Shown piece after piece: positions 17,523 through 25,082 of a stretch of 64,000 bases of DNA. Every line of letters begins with the position of its first letter. Within the stretch, counting starts at the first letter, position 1. The position numbers were made by a program, and so were the translations under genes. The notes beneath the pieces are model-generated. The model ran no database searches, was not told the DNA's origin, and saw only the letters and a program-made list of their open reading frames with translations. This DNA is from Hyphomonas sp. (lineage in GTDB: Bacteria > Pseudomonadota > Alphaproteobacteria > Caulobacterales > Hyphomonadaceae), in assembly GCF_018402285.1 (NCBI RefSeq), contig NZ_JAGYJH010000003.1, positions 682,001 to 746,000 of the forward strand. The letters are read 5' to 3'.

Positions 17523-17554
17523 GGTTTCTCCGATGAACGTCCTGGCGCCCTTAC

Positions 17555-18850
17555 CTAGTGCGGTAGTCTTAAAATTGCGCGTAATCCACCCAGTGGGCTG
17601 GGGGAAAGGCGCACATCGCCGCCATGCAGCCTGGCTGTGTCGCGTGCCAGTGTCAGGCCGAGACCCGAACCGGAGGTGTTCTGCGAGCGGGCCTTGTCGA
17701 GCCGCGAGAAGGGCCGGAAGGCCTCTTCATACCGCTCGGGCGGAATGCCGGGGCCATCATCATCGATGATGATTTCCGCCCAGTGCGGGCCATTGATCAC
17801 GGTGACGCGGGCGTGGCTGGCATATTTCAGCGCGTTGGAGACAAGATTTGTGATCGCCCGTTTGAGGGCGAGCGGGCGCCCCCGGACCGTGAGCGAGGGC
17901 GGCCCGCTGACGGGAATATGCGGCCCGAAGCTCGCCGCCACTTCCAGCGCCATCACGCCAATATCGAACTGGCCCGGCTCGTCGCCTTCCTCGCCGCGCG
18001 CAAAGGCGAGGTATTCGTCCAGCATCATTGCCATGTCGTCGAGATCGGACTGGGCCGCTTTCATGTCCTCGGAGTCCGGCATGAGGGCGAGGGTCAGCTT
18101 CAGCCGGGTGAGGGGTGTACGCAGGTCATGGCTGACGCCGGCGAGCATCGCGGTGCGCTGGTCTGCAAAGGCGGTGAGGCGGTTCTTCATGTCGATGATG
18201 GCGCGCGCCGCGTCGCGCACCTCGGTCGCCCCCGAGGGCCGGAAGTCTTCCAGATCGCGGCCGCGGCCGAAAGCCCGCGCGGCCTGCGAGAGCCTCAGGA
18301 TGGAGCGTACCTGCTGGTTCAGGAAGCCGATCGCGAGGGCCACCATCAGCAGGGAGAAGAAGATGACCCAGACGATGAAAAAGTGGGAGTTGATGACCAG
18401 CGCGCGTTTGCGATCGATGTTGATCTCGGCGATTGTACCGCCGGCAGGAAAACGGATGTGAAGCTTGGCGTCCTGCGGAACCTGCCCGACGACAAGCTCA
18501 TTGCCCAGACGTGCAGCCAGTTCGCTGACGAGCGTGTCGTTGTAGGCAAAGCTCTGCTGCAGCTGATCGCTGGGAACAGCGCCTGCCGGAAGGGTGCAGG
18601 TAAATTCCGTTTCCAGAAGATATTGTATCCGCGCATGGTCATCCGGGCCATAATCGGGATTTATGCAGGCGTCCCGGATGAAGGCCGCGTCGCGCGCGAT
18701 TGCCTGTCCGAGCTTGCGGTTCATTTCGGCGATGTGGCTGGAATAGTAATACCAGGTCATCAGACCAAGGATCAGCAGGACCGGCGCCAGGATCAGCAGC
18801 AGGCTGCGAGCATAGAGGCCGCTTGGGGTGATGTCTCTCAGGCGGAACAT
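17555..18850 (-). CDS. OmpR/EnvZ-type sensor histidine kinase
   Basis: A 431-residue inner-membrane kinase. An N-terminal transmembrane helix (about 13-34) leads into a periplasmic sensing domain of about 125 residues. A second helix (about 165-185, FFIVWVIFFSLLMVALAIGFL) is followed by a HAMP linker. The H-box GVSHDLRTPLTRLKL holds the phospho-accepting His, and N (ITNLVSNALKYA), G1 (IDDDGPGIPPE) and G2 (TSGSGLGLTLARD) boxes complete the ATP domain. The start at 18850 is seven bases from the response regulator stop. The long frame that extends into that gene is an artefact. It presumably phosphorylates the regulator encoded just upstream. The signal is unknown. Confidence 0.92.
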   Translation of the reverse strand: MFRLRDITPSGLYARSLLLILAPVLLILGLMTWYYYSSHIAEMNRKLGQAIARDAAFIRDACINPDYGPDDHARIQYLLETEFTCTLPAGAVPSDQLQQSFAYNDTLVSELAARLGNELVVGQVPQDAKLHIRFPAGGTIAEINIDRKRALVINSHFFIVWVIFFSLLMVALAIGFLNQQVRSILRLSQAARAFGRGRDLEDFRPSGATEVRDAARAIIDMKNRLTAFADQRTAMLAGVSHDLRTPLTRLKLTLALMPDSEDMKAAQSDLDDMAMMLDEYLAFARGEEGDEPGQFDIGVMALEVAASFGPHIPVSGPPSLTVRGRPLALKRAITNLVSNALKYASHARVTVINGPHWAEIIIDDDGPGIPPERYEEAFRPFSRLDKARSQNTSGSGLGLTLARDTARLHGGDVRLSPSPLGGLRAILRLPH

Positions 18851-18857
18851 CGGCCGA

Positions 18858-19547
18858 TCAATCCGGCATAAGGCGGTAGCCGATGCCCCGCACCGTCTGG
18901 ATGTGGACCGGTTCCTTCGGATTGGGCTCGATCTTGCGGCGCAGGCGCGTGACCTGAACATCGACCGAGCGCTCAAGCCCTGCCGAAGTCATCTCGGCGA
19001 GGTCCTCCCGGCTGATCGCTTCGCCGGGTGTACGGGCAAGGATGGTCAGGAGCTGCGCTTCGGCATCGGTCAGGCGGACGCGCTGGTCACCCGCCTTGAG
19101 CTCTCCGCGCTCCACATTGAAGACGAGGCCCGACATCTCGATCTCTTCGGGCGGCGGGGCAGGCTTCTGCCAGCGGCGCAGGATCGCTTCGCAGCGCAGG
19201 GCGAGCTCTTCTGGCTCGAAGGGTTTGGCAAGATAGTCATCTGCGCCAAGCCGCAGGCCTTCGATCCGGTCCCGGGTTTCCCCCCGGGCGGTGAGCAGCA
19301 TGACCGGCGTGGTCCTGGACGGGCCCGACCGGATGCGTTCCAGGAGTTCAAGTCCGGTCTCGCCTGGCATCATGATGTCAAGCACGGCGAGGTCAAAGGC
19401 CATATTCTCCATCAGGCGGGAGGCCGCCGCCGCGTCGTGCGCGCCGGTCACCCGGAAGCCTTTCAGGGTCAGGAAGCGCTTGGTCAGGTCGCGGATGCGG
19501 TCATCGTCATCGACGATGAGGATGTGGGCAGGATCCCTGAGGCTCAT
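18858..19547 (-). CDS. OmpR-family response regulator (PetR-like)
   Basis: A 229-residue DNA-binding response regulator. The receiver domain (1-120) has the acidic pocket IVDDDD, phospho-acceptor D57 in LAVLDIMMPG, Thr/Ser in LLTARGE and Lys in LAKPF. The winged-helix domain (about 138-229) ends GIGYRLMPD, as in OmpR. It lies between a MarR gene (10-bp gap) and its kinase (7-bp gap). This MarR-regulator pair, beside ilvE, matches the petP-petR layout known from Rhodobacter, where it controls cytochrome bc1 expression; whether the targets are the same here is inference. The ATG at 19547 is used because it puts the receiver start MSLRDPAHILIVDDD in place. Confidence 0.92.
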   Translation of the reverse strand: MSLRDPAHILIVDDDDRIRDLTKRFLTLKGFRVTGAHDAAAASRLMENMAFDLAVLDIMMPGETGLELLERIRSGPSRTTPVMLLTARGETRDRIEGLRLGADDYLAKPFEPEELALRCEAILRRWQKPAPPPEEIEMSGLVFNVERGELKAGDQRVRLTDAEAQLLTILARTPGEAISREDLAEMTSAGLERSVDVQVTRLRRKIEPNPKEPVHIQTVRGIGYRLMPD

Positions 19548-19557
19548 GGCAGTGTCC

Positions 19558-20022
19558 TCACTTCACCAGCGCTTCCAGCAGGAACCGCGCGCCGGCGACC
19601 GCTTCGGGCCCGCAGGCGCGAAACGCCACGCGCAGGCGCTCGCGCACCTCGATGGCCAGCGGGGTGGTCAGGGTGGTGCCGGCGTCGGACAGGGACAGCT
19701 TGCGCCGCCGGCCATCGGAGCCCTCCCGGGCCCGCTCGATCAGGCCGCGGGCGTCGAGTTGGCCGATGATACGGGCGAAAGTTGGCACGGTCATGCCCAG
19801 TTCGCCGCGCAGCTGGCTGACCGTCAGGCCCGGCCGGTAGCGGATTGCCATGAGAATCTGCATCTCAGACTTGCTGAGACCGGCCTTCTTGCGGGCCGGT
19901 TCGGAGGCCCGCATGAGCTCGTTGGCCCCTGAAATCAGGAGTCCGGCCCCGCGATCGAGCTCCTGGTCGGTCAGGAACAGGCGGGGGTCAAATGGGCGGG
20001 TCAGGTTGACGGATTGGGCCAT
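19558..20022 (-). CDS. MarR-family transcriptional regulator (PetP-like)
   Basis: A 154-residue winged-helix regulator. The ATG at 20020-20022 gives MAQSVNLTRPFDPRLFLTDQELDRG. The upstream frame that reaches 20076 overlaps the ilvE start and is unlikely. The DNA-binding part contains KAGLSKSEMQILMAIRYRPGLTVSQLRGELGMT and the wing EGSDGRRRKLSLSDAG. The opening phrase 'LFLTDQELDRG' is characteristic of the PetP group found next to a response regulator. It heads an operon with the regulator and sensor kinase, and its 53-bp intergenic region is shared with the divergent ilvE gene. The protein is expected to dimerise and act as a local repressor or activator; the ligand is unknown. Confidence 0.88.
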   Translation of the reverse strand: MAQSVNLTRPFDPRLFLTDQELDRGAGLLISGANELMRASEPARKKAGLSKSEMQILMAIRYRPGLTVSQLRGELGMTVPTFARIIGQLDARGLIERAREGSDGRRRKLSLSDAGTTLTTPLAIEVRERLRVAFRACGPEAVAGARFLLEALVK

Positions 20023-20075
20023 AAGTCGGAAATGAACGCGAACCGCAACAAAAGTGCAAGCGAGGAGCGTTCCCA

Positions 20076-20960
20076 ATGGCTGCCATCCCCTATGATGACC
20101 GTGACGGCTACATCTGGATGGACGGGGCGTTCGTACCCTGGCGTGACAGCAAGGTACACGTGCTGACCCATGCCCTGCACTATGCCTCGTCCGTGTTTGA
20201 GGGCGAGCGGGCCTATAGCGGCAAGATCTTCCGATCTCTCGATCATTCCAGGCGCCTGCACAATTCGGCCGGCATCATGGGCTTCGACATCCCGTTCAGC
20301 GTGGAAGAGATCGAGAAGGCCAAGACAGAAGCCCTGGAGAAGTCTGGCCTGGAGAGCGCCTATGTCCGCGCTGTCGCGTGGCGCGGATCGGAAATGATGG
20401 GCGTTTCGGCCCAGAACAACACGATCCACCTCGCCATCGCCGTCTGGCATTGGGGCGACTATTTTGCCGACAAGATGAAGGGCATTCGCCTGACCCACGC
20501 TCAGTGGCGCCGCCCGGCGCCCGATACCGCGCCCTGCCATGCCAAGGCGGCCGGCCTCTACATGATCTGCACCCTTTCCAAGCATGCTGCCGAGAAGGCA
20601 GGCTATCAGGACGCGCTGATGCTGGATTATCGCGGCCAGATCGCCGAGGCGACCGGCGCCAACATCTTCTTCGTGCGCGACGGCGTGCTGCACACGCCGA
20701 CGCCCGATTGCTTCCTCAACGGCCTGACGCGGCAGACGACGATTGCGCTCGCCAGGGCGCGCCAGATCGAAGTGGTCGAGCGGGCGATCTTCCCGGATGA
20801 ACTCTCCACATTCAGCGAATGCTTCATCACCGGATCAGCCGCCGAGCTGACCCCCGTGGCCGAGATCGGCGAGCACCGCTACAAGCCCGGCCAGATTTCC
20901 CAGGCGCTGGTGAACGACTATTCCAACCTCTGCAACGGCAAGCTGGAGCTGGCGCTTTAG
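20076..20960 (+). CDS. ilvE: Branched-chain amino acid aminotransferase
   Basis: A 294-residue fold-type IV PLP enzyme that interconverts leucine, isoleucine and valine with their 2-oxo acids in the cytoplasm. The PLP-binding lysine is K157 in CHAKAAGLY, and the C-terminal ECFITGSAAELTPVAEIGEHRY is the phosphate-binding and domain-closing signature. ALHYASSVFEGERAY, with the arginine used for the substrate carboxylate region, is near the N-terminus. GAGGAG lies about 8 bases before the ATG. It is divergent from the MarR-regulator-kinase operon, a conserved neighbourhood in related alphaproteobacteria. Confidence 0.93.
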   Translation: MAAIPYDDRDGYIWMDGAFVPWRDSKVHVLTHALHYASSVFEGERAYSGKIFRSLDHSRRLHNSAGIMGFDIPFSVEEIEKAKTEALEKSGLESAYVRAVAWRGSEMMGVSAQNNTIHLAIAVWHWGDYFADKMKGIRLTHAQWRRPAPDTAPCHAKAAGLYMICTLSKHAAEKAGYQDALMLDYRGQIAEATGANIFFVRDGVLHTPTPDCFLNGLTRQTTIALARARQIEVVERAIFPDELSTFSECFITGSAAELTPVAEIGEHRYKPGQISQALVNDYSNLCNGKLELAL

Positions 20961-20977
20961 GGCGTCAGTTCGGGCCC

Positions 20978-21889
20978 TCAGGTCAGGATGTCGCTTGCCG
21001 GAAGCTTTGCTTGCCGGCGGGCGATGAAATGGGTTTCGAAGGCGACGACGAGGCAGGCGGCAATGATGATGCCGGCGCCCGCCCAGACCCGCCAGCCGGG
21101 GATTTCCTGAAAGAAGAAATAACCCAGCAAGGCCGACCAGATGAGGCCTGTATATTCAAATGGAGCAAGCGTCTGCGCCCTGGCGCGGGCATAGGCCATG
21201 GTCATCAGCCACCAGATGCCGATGCCGAAAACCGCCGCGCCCGTCAGCATCATCCAGGAGCCTTCGGCGGGCAGCGGGTCAGAGAAGATGACCATGAATG
21301 GCAGAAGGAAAAGAGCCGGGAAGATGTTCATGAAGGTGACGAGGGTGAGGCTGTCTTCTTCTCTCGTCCTCAGTCGGAGGAGCACGATATTCAGGGCATA
21401 AAGAACAGCCGAGGCGATCACGGCGATGGTTCCAAAAAGGCGGTTGCCGTCGGCTGGGGCGCCGGCTGTTTCGGCGGTGGCAGCCAGGGCTGCGCCGCAA
21501 AAGCCTACCAGGGACGCGCCTATGGTAACCGGGCTCATCTTCTCACCAAGGATCACGCGCGCGATCGGCGCGATCATGAGCGCGGCCGTGAACCCCATCA
21601 CGACCGCCTCTGCCAGCGCAATCTGGGTAAGGGAGTAGAAGAAGCAGAAGGCCGAGATCACCTGAGCCAGCGACCTCAGGGCATGAAACCGGATCGCGGG
21701 CAGGGTGGGGAACGGGCGCCGCGCCTGCATAAACAGGGCGAGCATGATGACGGATCCCAGCGCGTAGCGCCATGTCGTCGCGGTGATGACACTGGTAGCG
21801 CCCTGCATCACTGACTTCATGAGCGCGTCTATCCCGCAGCCGAAGATGACGCCGAAACAGACGAGCAGGATGGGATGGGGCGTACGCAT
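20978..21889 (-). CDS. DMT-family permease (EamA-type)
   Basis: A 303-residue polytopic membrane protein with about ten hydrophobic segments arranged as two EamA repeats of five. The first repeat contains FHALRSLAQVISAFCFFYSLTQIALAEA. The second ends with PFEYTGLIWSALLGYFFFQE and the C-terminal tail. This is the drug/metabolite transporter superfamily; substrates range from amino acids to toxic compounds, so none is assigned. The start codon at 21889 is one base from the stop of the cation antiporter gene (21891), so the two form an operon. It is convergent with ilvE. The in-frame ATG at 21889 fits the family start MRTPHPILLVCFGVIFGC. Confidence 0.86.
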   Translation of the reverse strand: MRTPHPILLVCFGVIFGCGIDALMKSVMQGATSVITATTWRYALGSVIMLALFMQARRPFPTLPAIRFHALRSLAQVISAFCFFYSLTQIALAEAVVMGFTAALMIAPIARVILGEKMSPVTIGASLVGFCGAALAATAETAGAPADGNRLFGTIAVIASAVLYALNIVLLRLRTREEDSLTLVTFMNIFPALFLLPFMVIFSDPLPAEGSWMMLTGAAVFGIGIWWLMTMAYARARAQTLAPFEYTGLIWSALLGYFFFQEIPGWRVWAGAGIIIAACLVVAFETHFIARRQAKLPASDILT

Positions 21890-21890
21890 G

Positions 21891-22847
21891 TCAGGCGCCG
21901 GCGTTCAGCCCAAGCCAGCTGACATAGGCCGCGTAGCCAAGGAGCATGACGCCGCCTTCGACACGTCCTATCCGCCAGCGGGAGATGGCCGCCATGAACA
22001 GCAGCGCGGTGGCCGCCAGCATGACCCAGATGTCGAGCTGCATGATCTCTGCCGGAACAGCGATCGGCTTGACGAGGGCAGTTACACCAAGGATGCCGAA
22101 CATGTTGTAGATGTTTGAACCGACAATATTGCCAAAGGCGATGTCGCCCTGCTTGCGGAGCGACGCCATGACCGACGTGATAAGCTCTGGCAGCGACGTG
22201 CCGACCGCCACGATGGTCAGTCCAATGATCGTCTCGGAGAGGGAGAAGATCCGGGCAAGGTCGATTGCGCCGTTTACGAGGAAGCGGGCGCCCAGCATCG
22301 TCATGCCAAGACCGGCCGCAACGAGAAGCAGGTCAAGGGTGATTGCGCCAGCTGCAGGACGGGGTGGGGCGACCGTGTCGTTGGCGGCGGCCGCAGCATG
22401 GGTCGCCTTCCGGTCCTGCCGGAAGGCAAACCAGATATAGGCCGCCAGGCTGATCAGGAAGATGGCGCCCATCCAGCGCGTCAGCTGGCCCATCAGGACT
22501 GCGCCGAGACAGAAGAGGGTTGCCACGGCCAGGACAAGACCGTCTCGCCTGAAGCTTTCTTTTGCGACGGCAATCGGAAAAATCAGTGCGGCCGCGCCGA
22601 GAATGAACAGGATATTGGCGATGTTGGAGCCGACGACATTCCCGATTGCGATGCCGGGTGATCCTGCAAAGGCAGCCTGCAGGCTGGTGACCAGTTCGGG
22701 CGTTGATGTGCCAAAGCCGACAAGGGTCAGGCCGATCAGCAAGGGGGAGATGCTGAACTTTTCCGCAAGTCTGACCGCGCCTTTTACGAGCAACTCGCCC
22801 CCGGCAACGAGGAGGACCAGACCGATGAGGATAAACACAAGCAGCAT
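21891..22847 (-). CDS. Calcium/sodium antiporter, YrbG/CaxA-type
   Basis: A 318-residue membrane protein of the calcium/cation antiporter superfamily. It contains two inverted homologous halves, each with an alpha-repeat: GFGTSTPELVTSL (first) and VAVGTSLPELITSV (second), where the acidic Glu residues bind Ca2+ and Na+. Conserved GNVVGSNIANILFILG and GNIVGSNIYNMFGILG follow each repeat. About ten transmembrane helices can be drawn. It probably exports Ca2+ by Na+ exchange. The stop codon lies one base from the start of the DMT permease, and the upstream intergenic region of 173 bp separates it from the divergent PAS protein gene. Confidence 0.92.
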   Translation of the reverse strand: MLLVFILIGLVLLVAGGELLVKGAVRLAEKFSISPLLIGLTLVGFGTSTPELVTSLQAAFAGSPGIAIGNVVGSNIANILFILGAAALIFPIAVAKESFRRDGLVLAVATLFCLGAVLMGQLTRWMGAIFLISLAAYIWFAFRQDRKATHAAAAANDTVAPPRPAAGAITLDLLLVAAGLGMTMLGARFLVNGAIDLARIFSLSETIIGLTIVAVGTSLPELITSVMASLRKQGDIAFGNIVGSNIYNMFGILGVTALVKPIAVPAEIMQLDIWVMLAATALLFMAAISRWRIGRVEGGVMLLGYAAYVSWLGLNAGA

Positions 22848-23020
22848 CGAGAGAGTCCCTGTGAACCTGCCGGCCCATCCTCTGGCCTATTGCGAAGGCG
22901 CAGGGAAGGAGGGCGCAGAAATAATCTGCAGCCGCGCGTTCAAGATTATTCCCGGCTATGGCAAAAGCAGGAATGAAGGACGCTGAACCCCTGCTCAAAG
23001 GATTATCCGGGAGGCGGGCA

Positions 23021-23308
23021 ATGTCGCTGAATGCCCTGGCAGTCCTCAGCACTGTCTGCGTTCCGGTCGAGGTGATCGACCGCGACTTGCGCTTTGTGTT
23101 TGCAAATCTCTCAATTCCCGAGGTTTCCGGCAAATCCCGGGAAGACCTGGCCGGAAAGCATGTGTTTGATGTTTTTCCGCAGACGCCGCAGCGTATCGCT
23201 GAGTTTACCGCCACATTTGAGCGCGTCCCTGACGGGGCCCCTACACCTGCCAAAGAGCAATCCTTGAGATCTGATGCTGCGCCTGATGCATGCCGTCCGG
23301 CGGATTGA
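23021..23308 (+). CDS. PAS-domain protein, short and possibly a remnant
   Basis: A 95-residue protein. It starts at the ATG at 23021 with a GGGAGG ribosome site six bases upstream; another ATG at 22958 in the same frame is less supported. It contains a single PAS fold: VPVEVIDRDLRFVFANLSIPEVSGKSREDLAGKHVFDVFPQTP is recognisable as the sensor part seen before many histidine kinases. After about 90 residues the sequence turns to SLRSDAAPDACRPAD and stops. Related PAS proteins usually continue with a conserved segment and a kinase, so this may be a truncated gene. A second frame (MLRLMHAVRR, from 23274) runs on for about 30 codons after the break. Confidence 0.6.
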   Translation: MSLNALAVLSTVCVPVEVIDRDLRFVFANLSIPEVSGKSREDLAGKHVFDVFPQTPQRIAEFTATFERVPDGAPTPAKEQSLRSDAAPDACRPAD

Positions 23309-23476
23309 AGACGAAGACGCAGATACGCCAGCGCGGTCCGGGCGCCTGGGTGAACTTTTGCCTCCCGGCTATTGATTTTCCCTGCGTTAGGGGTGCCTAA
23401 GGCTTGGCCTTACCAATTGCGCGTGCTTGATTCCGTCCATGAAAAATTTTCCAGAATTCAAGCATTGGCCCGCGGC

Positions 23477-24004
23477 ATGAAACGCCTGATCCTGATGCGC
23501 CATGCCAAGACCGAGCCCTGGAACGAGGGGATCGATGATTTCAGCCGGGCGCTGACCGCCCAGGGGCATGAGGACGCGACGCGCATCGCTGAGGAAATCG
23601 TTACCTTGGGCTGGAGTCCGGAGCGCATCCTGGTCTCCAGCGCGCGGCGGGCGCGCGAGACCTGTTCTGAAGTCGCCAAGGTGTTCACTGGCGAAAAGGT
23701 TCGCCCGATGGAGTCCCTCTATCTGACAGGTGTTCGTGGCCTGACCGAGGCGGTTGCTCAGAATGACGCGGCGCGTGTGCTGATGCTCATCGGACATAAT
23801 CCCGGATTGCATGATTTTGCACTCAGCATTCTTCGGGAAGGGGGGGCACTCGATCATGCTGCAGCGCTGCGCCTGCATGAAAAGTTTCCGACCAGCTGCG
23901 CGGCCCTCTTTGAGACAGAAGAAGAAGGCAGTTTCGTGCCTGCCAGTTTCCGGCTCGCGCATGTCCTTCGCGCCAAGGATTTCCGGCCGCAGGGCGCGGA
24001 GTGA
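23477..24004 (+). CDS. SixA-like histidine phosphatase family protein
   Basis: A 175-residue phosphohistidine/phosphoglycerate-mutase-like phosphatase. The catalytic His and Arg are in LMRHAKTEPW, and the second pocket His sits in LMLIGHNPGLHDF. Other conserved pieces are VSSARRARETCSEVA and the acid-rich ALFETEEEGSFV. Proteins of this type (SixA) remove phosphate from a phosphorelay His or act on small phosphates; the real target here is not known. The ATG at 23477 is chosen because MKRLILMRHAKTEPW is the typical start. The upstream TTG extension to 23372 adds 35 residues with no family match. Terminator-like sequence follows only on the opposite strand. Confidence 0.85.
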   Translation: MKRLILMRHAKTEPWNEGIDDFSRALTAQGHEDATRIAEEIVTLGWSPERILVSSARRARETCSEVAKVFTGEKVRPMESLYLTGVRGLTEAVAQNDAARVLMLIGHNPGLHDFALSILREGGALDHAAALRLHEKFPTSCAALFETEEEGSFVPASFRLAHVLRAKDFRPQGAE

Positions 24005-24013
24005 GACGAAATC

Positions 24014-24054
24014 AAAAAAAACCCGCCTCTGCCCTTGTGCGGGCGGGAGGCGGG
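24014..24054 (-). terminator. Intrinsic terminator of the UrcA-family gene
   Basis: Reading on the minus strand, a hairpin with arms CCCGCCTC / GAGGCGGG extended by an inner GCCC/GGGC pairing (24022-24054) is followed by eight T (24014-24021). It lies about 70 nt beyond the stop codon of the minus-strand UrcA-family gene and 10 nt past the stop of the convergent phosphatase gene. Confidence 0.75.
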
Positions 24055-24124
24055 AGGAGCCACGGTTGCCTGGAGGGTCAGGGCTGAGAGGCTTGAGGTC
24101 AGGAACCGTGAAGGGATTGTCCGA

Positions 24125-24430
24125 TCAGCGGCGGTCTTCGTGCACGTCGGTCAGCATGGGGTTGCCAATGGAATTGACTGCGCGGCTCAGCGTCTTGCGG
24201 ACGCAGTAGGTCTGAGCGTAGCCGCCGACAAATCCGAGATCTGACTGTTCTGCCTGGCAGCGCTCTGCGACCTGTTTGCGGATATACTCGTATTCCTGCT
24301 CTGCGCCCGTGCGGGTCGCGAGGTTCTTGCCGGAATATGTCAATTCCATCTTGAAGTTGTCGCTGGCGGCGTAAGCGGGCGCAGACAGCGTGGCGGCGGC
24401 GAGCGCGGCGGCGAGGATGAGACGTTTCAT
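24125..24430 (-). CDS. UrcA-family secreted protein
   Basis: A 101-residue protein with a signal peptide (MKRLILAAALAAATLSAPAYA, cleavage expected after AYA) and a mature domain of about 80 residues. The pattern MELTYSGKNLATRTGAEQEYEYIRKQVAERCQAEQ with two Cys (one in AERCQ, one in TYCVRK) is characteristic of the UrcA family, small periplasmic proteins common in sphingomonads and related bacteria. Their function is unknown. It has its own terminator at 24014-24054 and lies downstream of the small protein gene at 24508-24693 in the same direction, about 75 bp away. No ribosome site stands out. Confidence 0.72.
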   Translation of the reverse strand: MKRLILAAALAAATLSAPAYAASDNFKMELTYSGKNLATRTGAEQEYEYIRKQVAERCQAEQSDLGFVGGYAQTYCVRKTLSRAVNSIGNPMLTDVHEDRR

Positions 24431-24507
24431 GGGCGTTTCCTGTGATGTGAAGTTTCTGGGAGGGGTGCGCAGCCGGACCAGGGGGTGTCCGGCTGCGCGG
24501 GCGCCGC

Positions 24508-24693
24508 TTAGGTGCGGGCTTCGCGGCGGTTCTGACGGCGGCGGCGAGCGACCAGGAGGTTCAGGCGACCCTCCGAGCCTTCGTCATTTGCCGGCAGGGA
24601 GCGGATGGTGGCATCGCCGGAGACGAGGCCGTAGGCCAGGACACCTTCGAACACCATGGGTCCGTTGTCGCTGAGACGGGCGCGGGGGGACAT
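24508..24693 (-). CDS. Hypothetical small basic protein
   Basis: A 61-residue protein I do not recognise. The strongest support is the ribosome site AAGAAGGAG eight to ten bases upstream of the ATG at 24691-24693. The sequence MSPRARLSDNGPMVFEGVLAYGLVSGDATIRSLPAND has a short hydrophobic patch in the middle and ends in a very basic tail (ARRRRQNRREART). There is no clear signal peptide or transmembrane helix. It is transcribed from an AT-rich region at about 24694-24900, probably as the first gene before the UrcA-family gene. The function is unknown; an RNA- or membrane-surface-binding role would be only a guess from the charge. Confidence 0.5.
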   Translation of the reverse strand: MSPRARLSDNGPMVFEGVLAYGLVSGDATIRSLPANDEGSEGRLNLLVARRRRQNRREART

Positions 24694-24923
24694 GACTTGA
24701 TACTCCTTCTTGCTGGTTAGCGTGTCTGTTTGTCTTGGCGGGCTGTTCCCGCTGCCGACACCAACTAGATAGAGCTGAAATTATTGTTTTTCAATATGCA
24801 ATTATCGAAAAAAAATAAGAACCAATAAAATCAAGGACATAATATCATCGAATAACGATAATCTCTCCGGTCGAGGCCCATTTTCCCGGAATTATTGTAT
24901 ATCGATAATACCGAATATGCCGC
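24694..24923 (-). promoter_or_regulatory. AT-rich intergenic pocket with TATCGA-type repeats
   Basis: No gene is visible here. The stretch from about 24760 to 24910 is much richer in A and T than the rest of the window. It holds several copies of a short motif: AATTATCGAA at about 24810, ATCGAATAACGAT at about 24848 and ATTATTGTATATCGATAAT across 24891-24909. It lies directly upstream of the small basic protein gene and may carry its promoter and a regulator site. Confidence 0.45.
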
Positions 24924-25082
24924 TCACCGCTTCCGGCGACACCGATCAGAGCAGTATTTTACCTCGTCCCAGACCCGTTCCCATTTCTTGCGCCACGAAA
25001 AAGGCCGCCCGCAGGCAGCGCAGGTTTTTGAAGGCAGATCAGACTTCCGGACTGTTTTGCCCGGCGGGCCGTTATGAGGCAT
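24924..25082 (-). CDS. DUF2256-like small zinc-ribbon protein
   Basis: A 52-residue protein, [20 protein letters not shown] followed by [20 protein letters not shown] and CSDRCRR. The pattern of two CxxC-type cysteine pairs (CAAC and CSDRC) with conserved Trp residues between them matches DUF2256, a small zinc-binding protein of unknown function that in many bacteria is encoded beside cryptochrome/photolyase genes. Its start (25080-25082) lies 11 bases inside the photolyase reading frame, whose stop is at 25072, so the two are tightly coupled. The association suggests a role connected with light-dependent repair or flavin chemistry, but that is inference. Confidence 0.82.
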   Translation of the reverse strand: MPHNGPPGKTVRKSDLPSKTCAACGRPFSWRKKWERVWDEVKYCSDRCRRKR

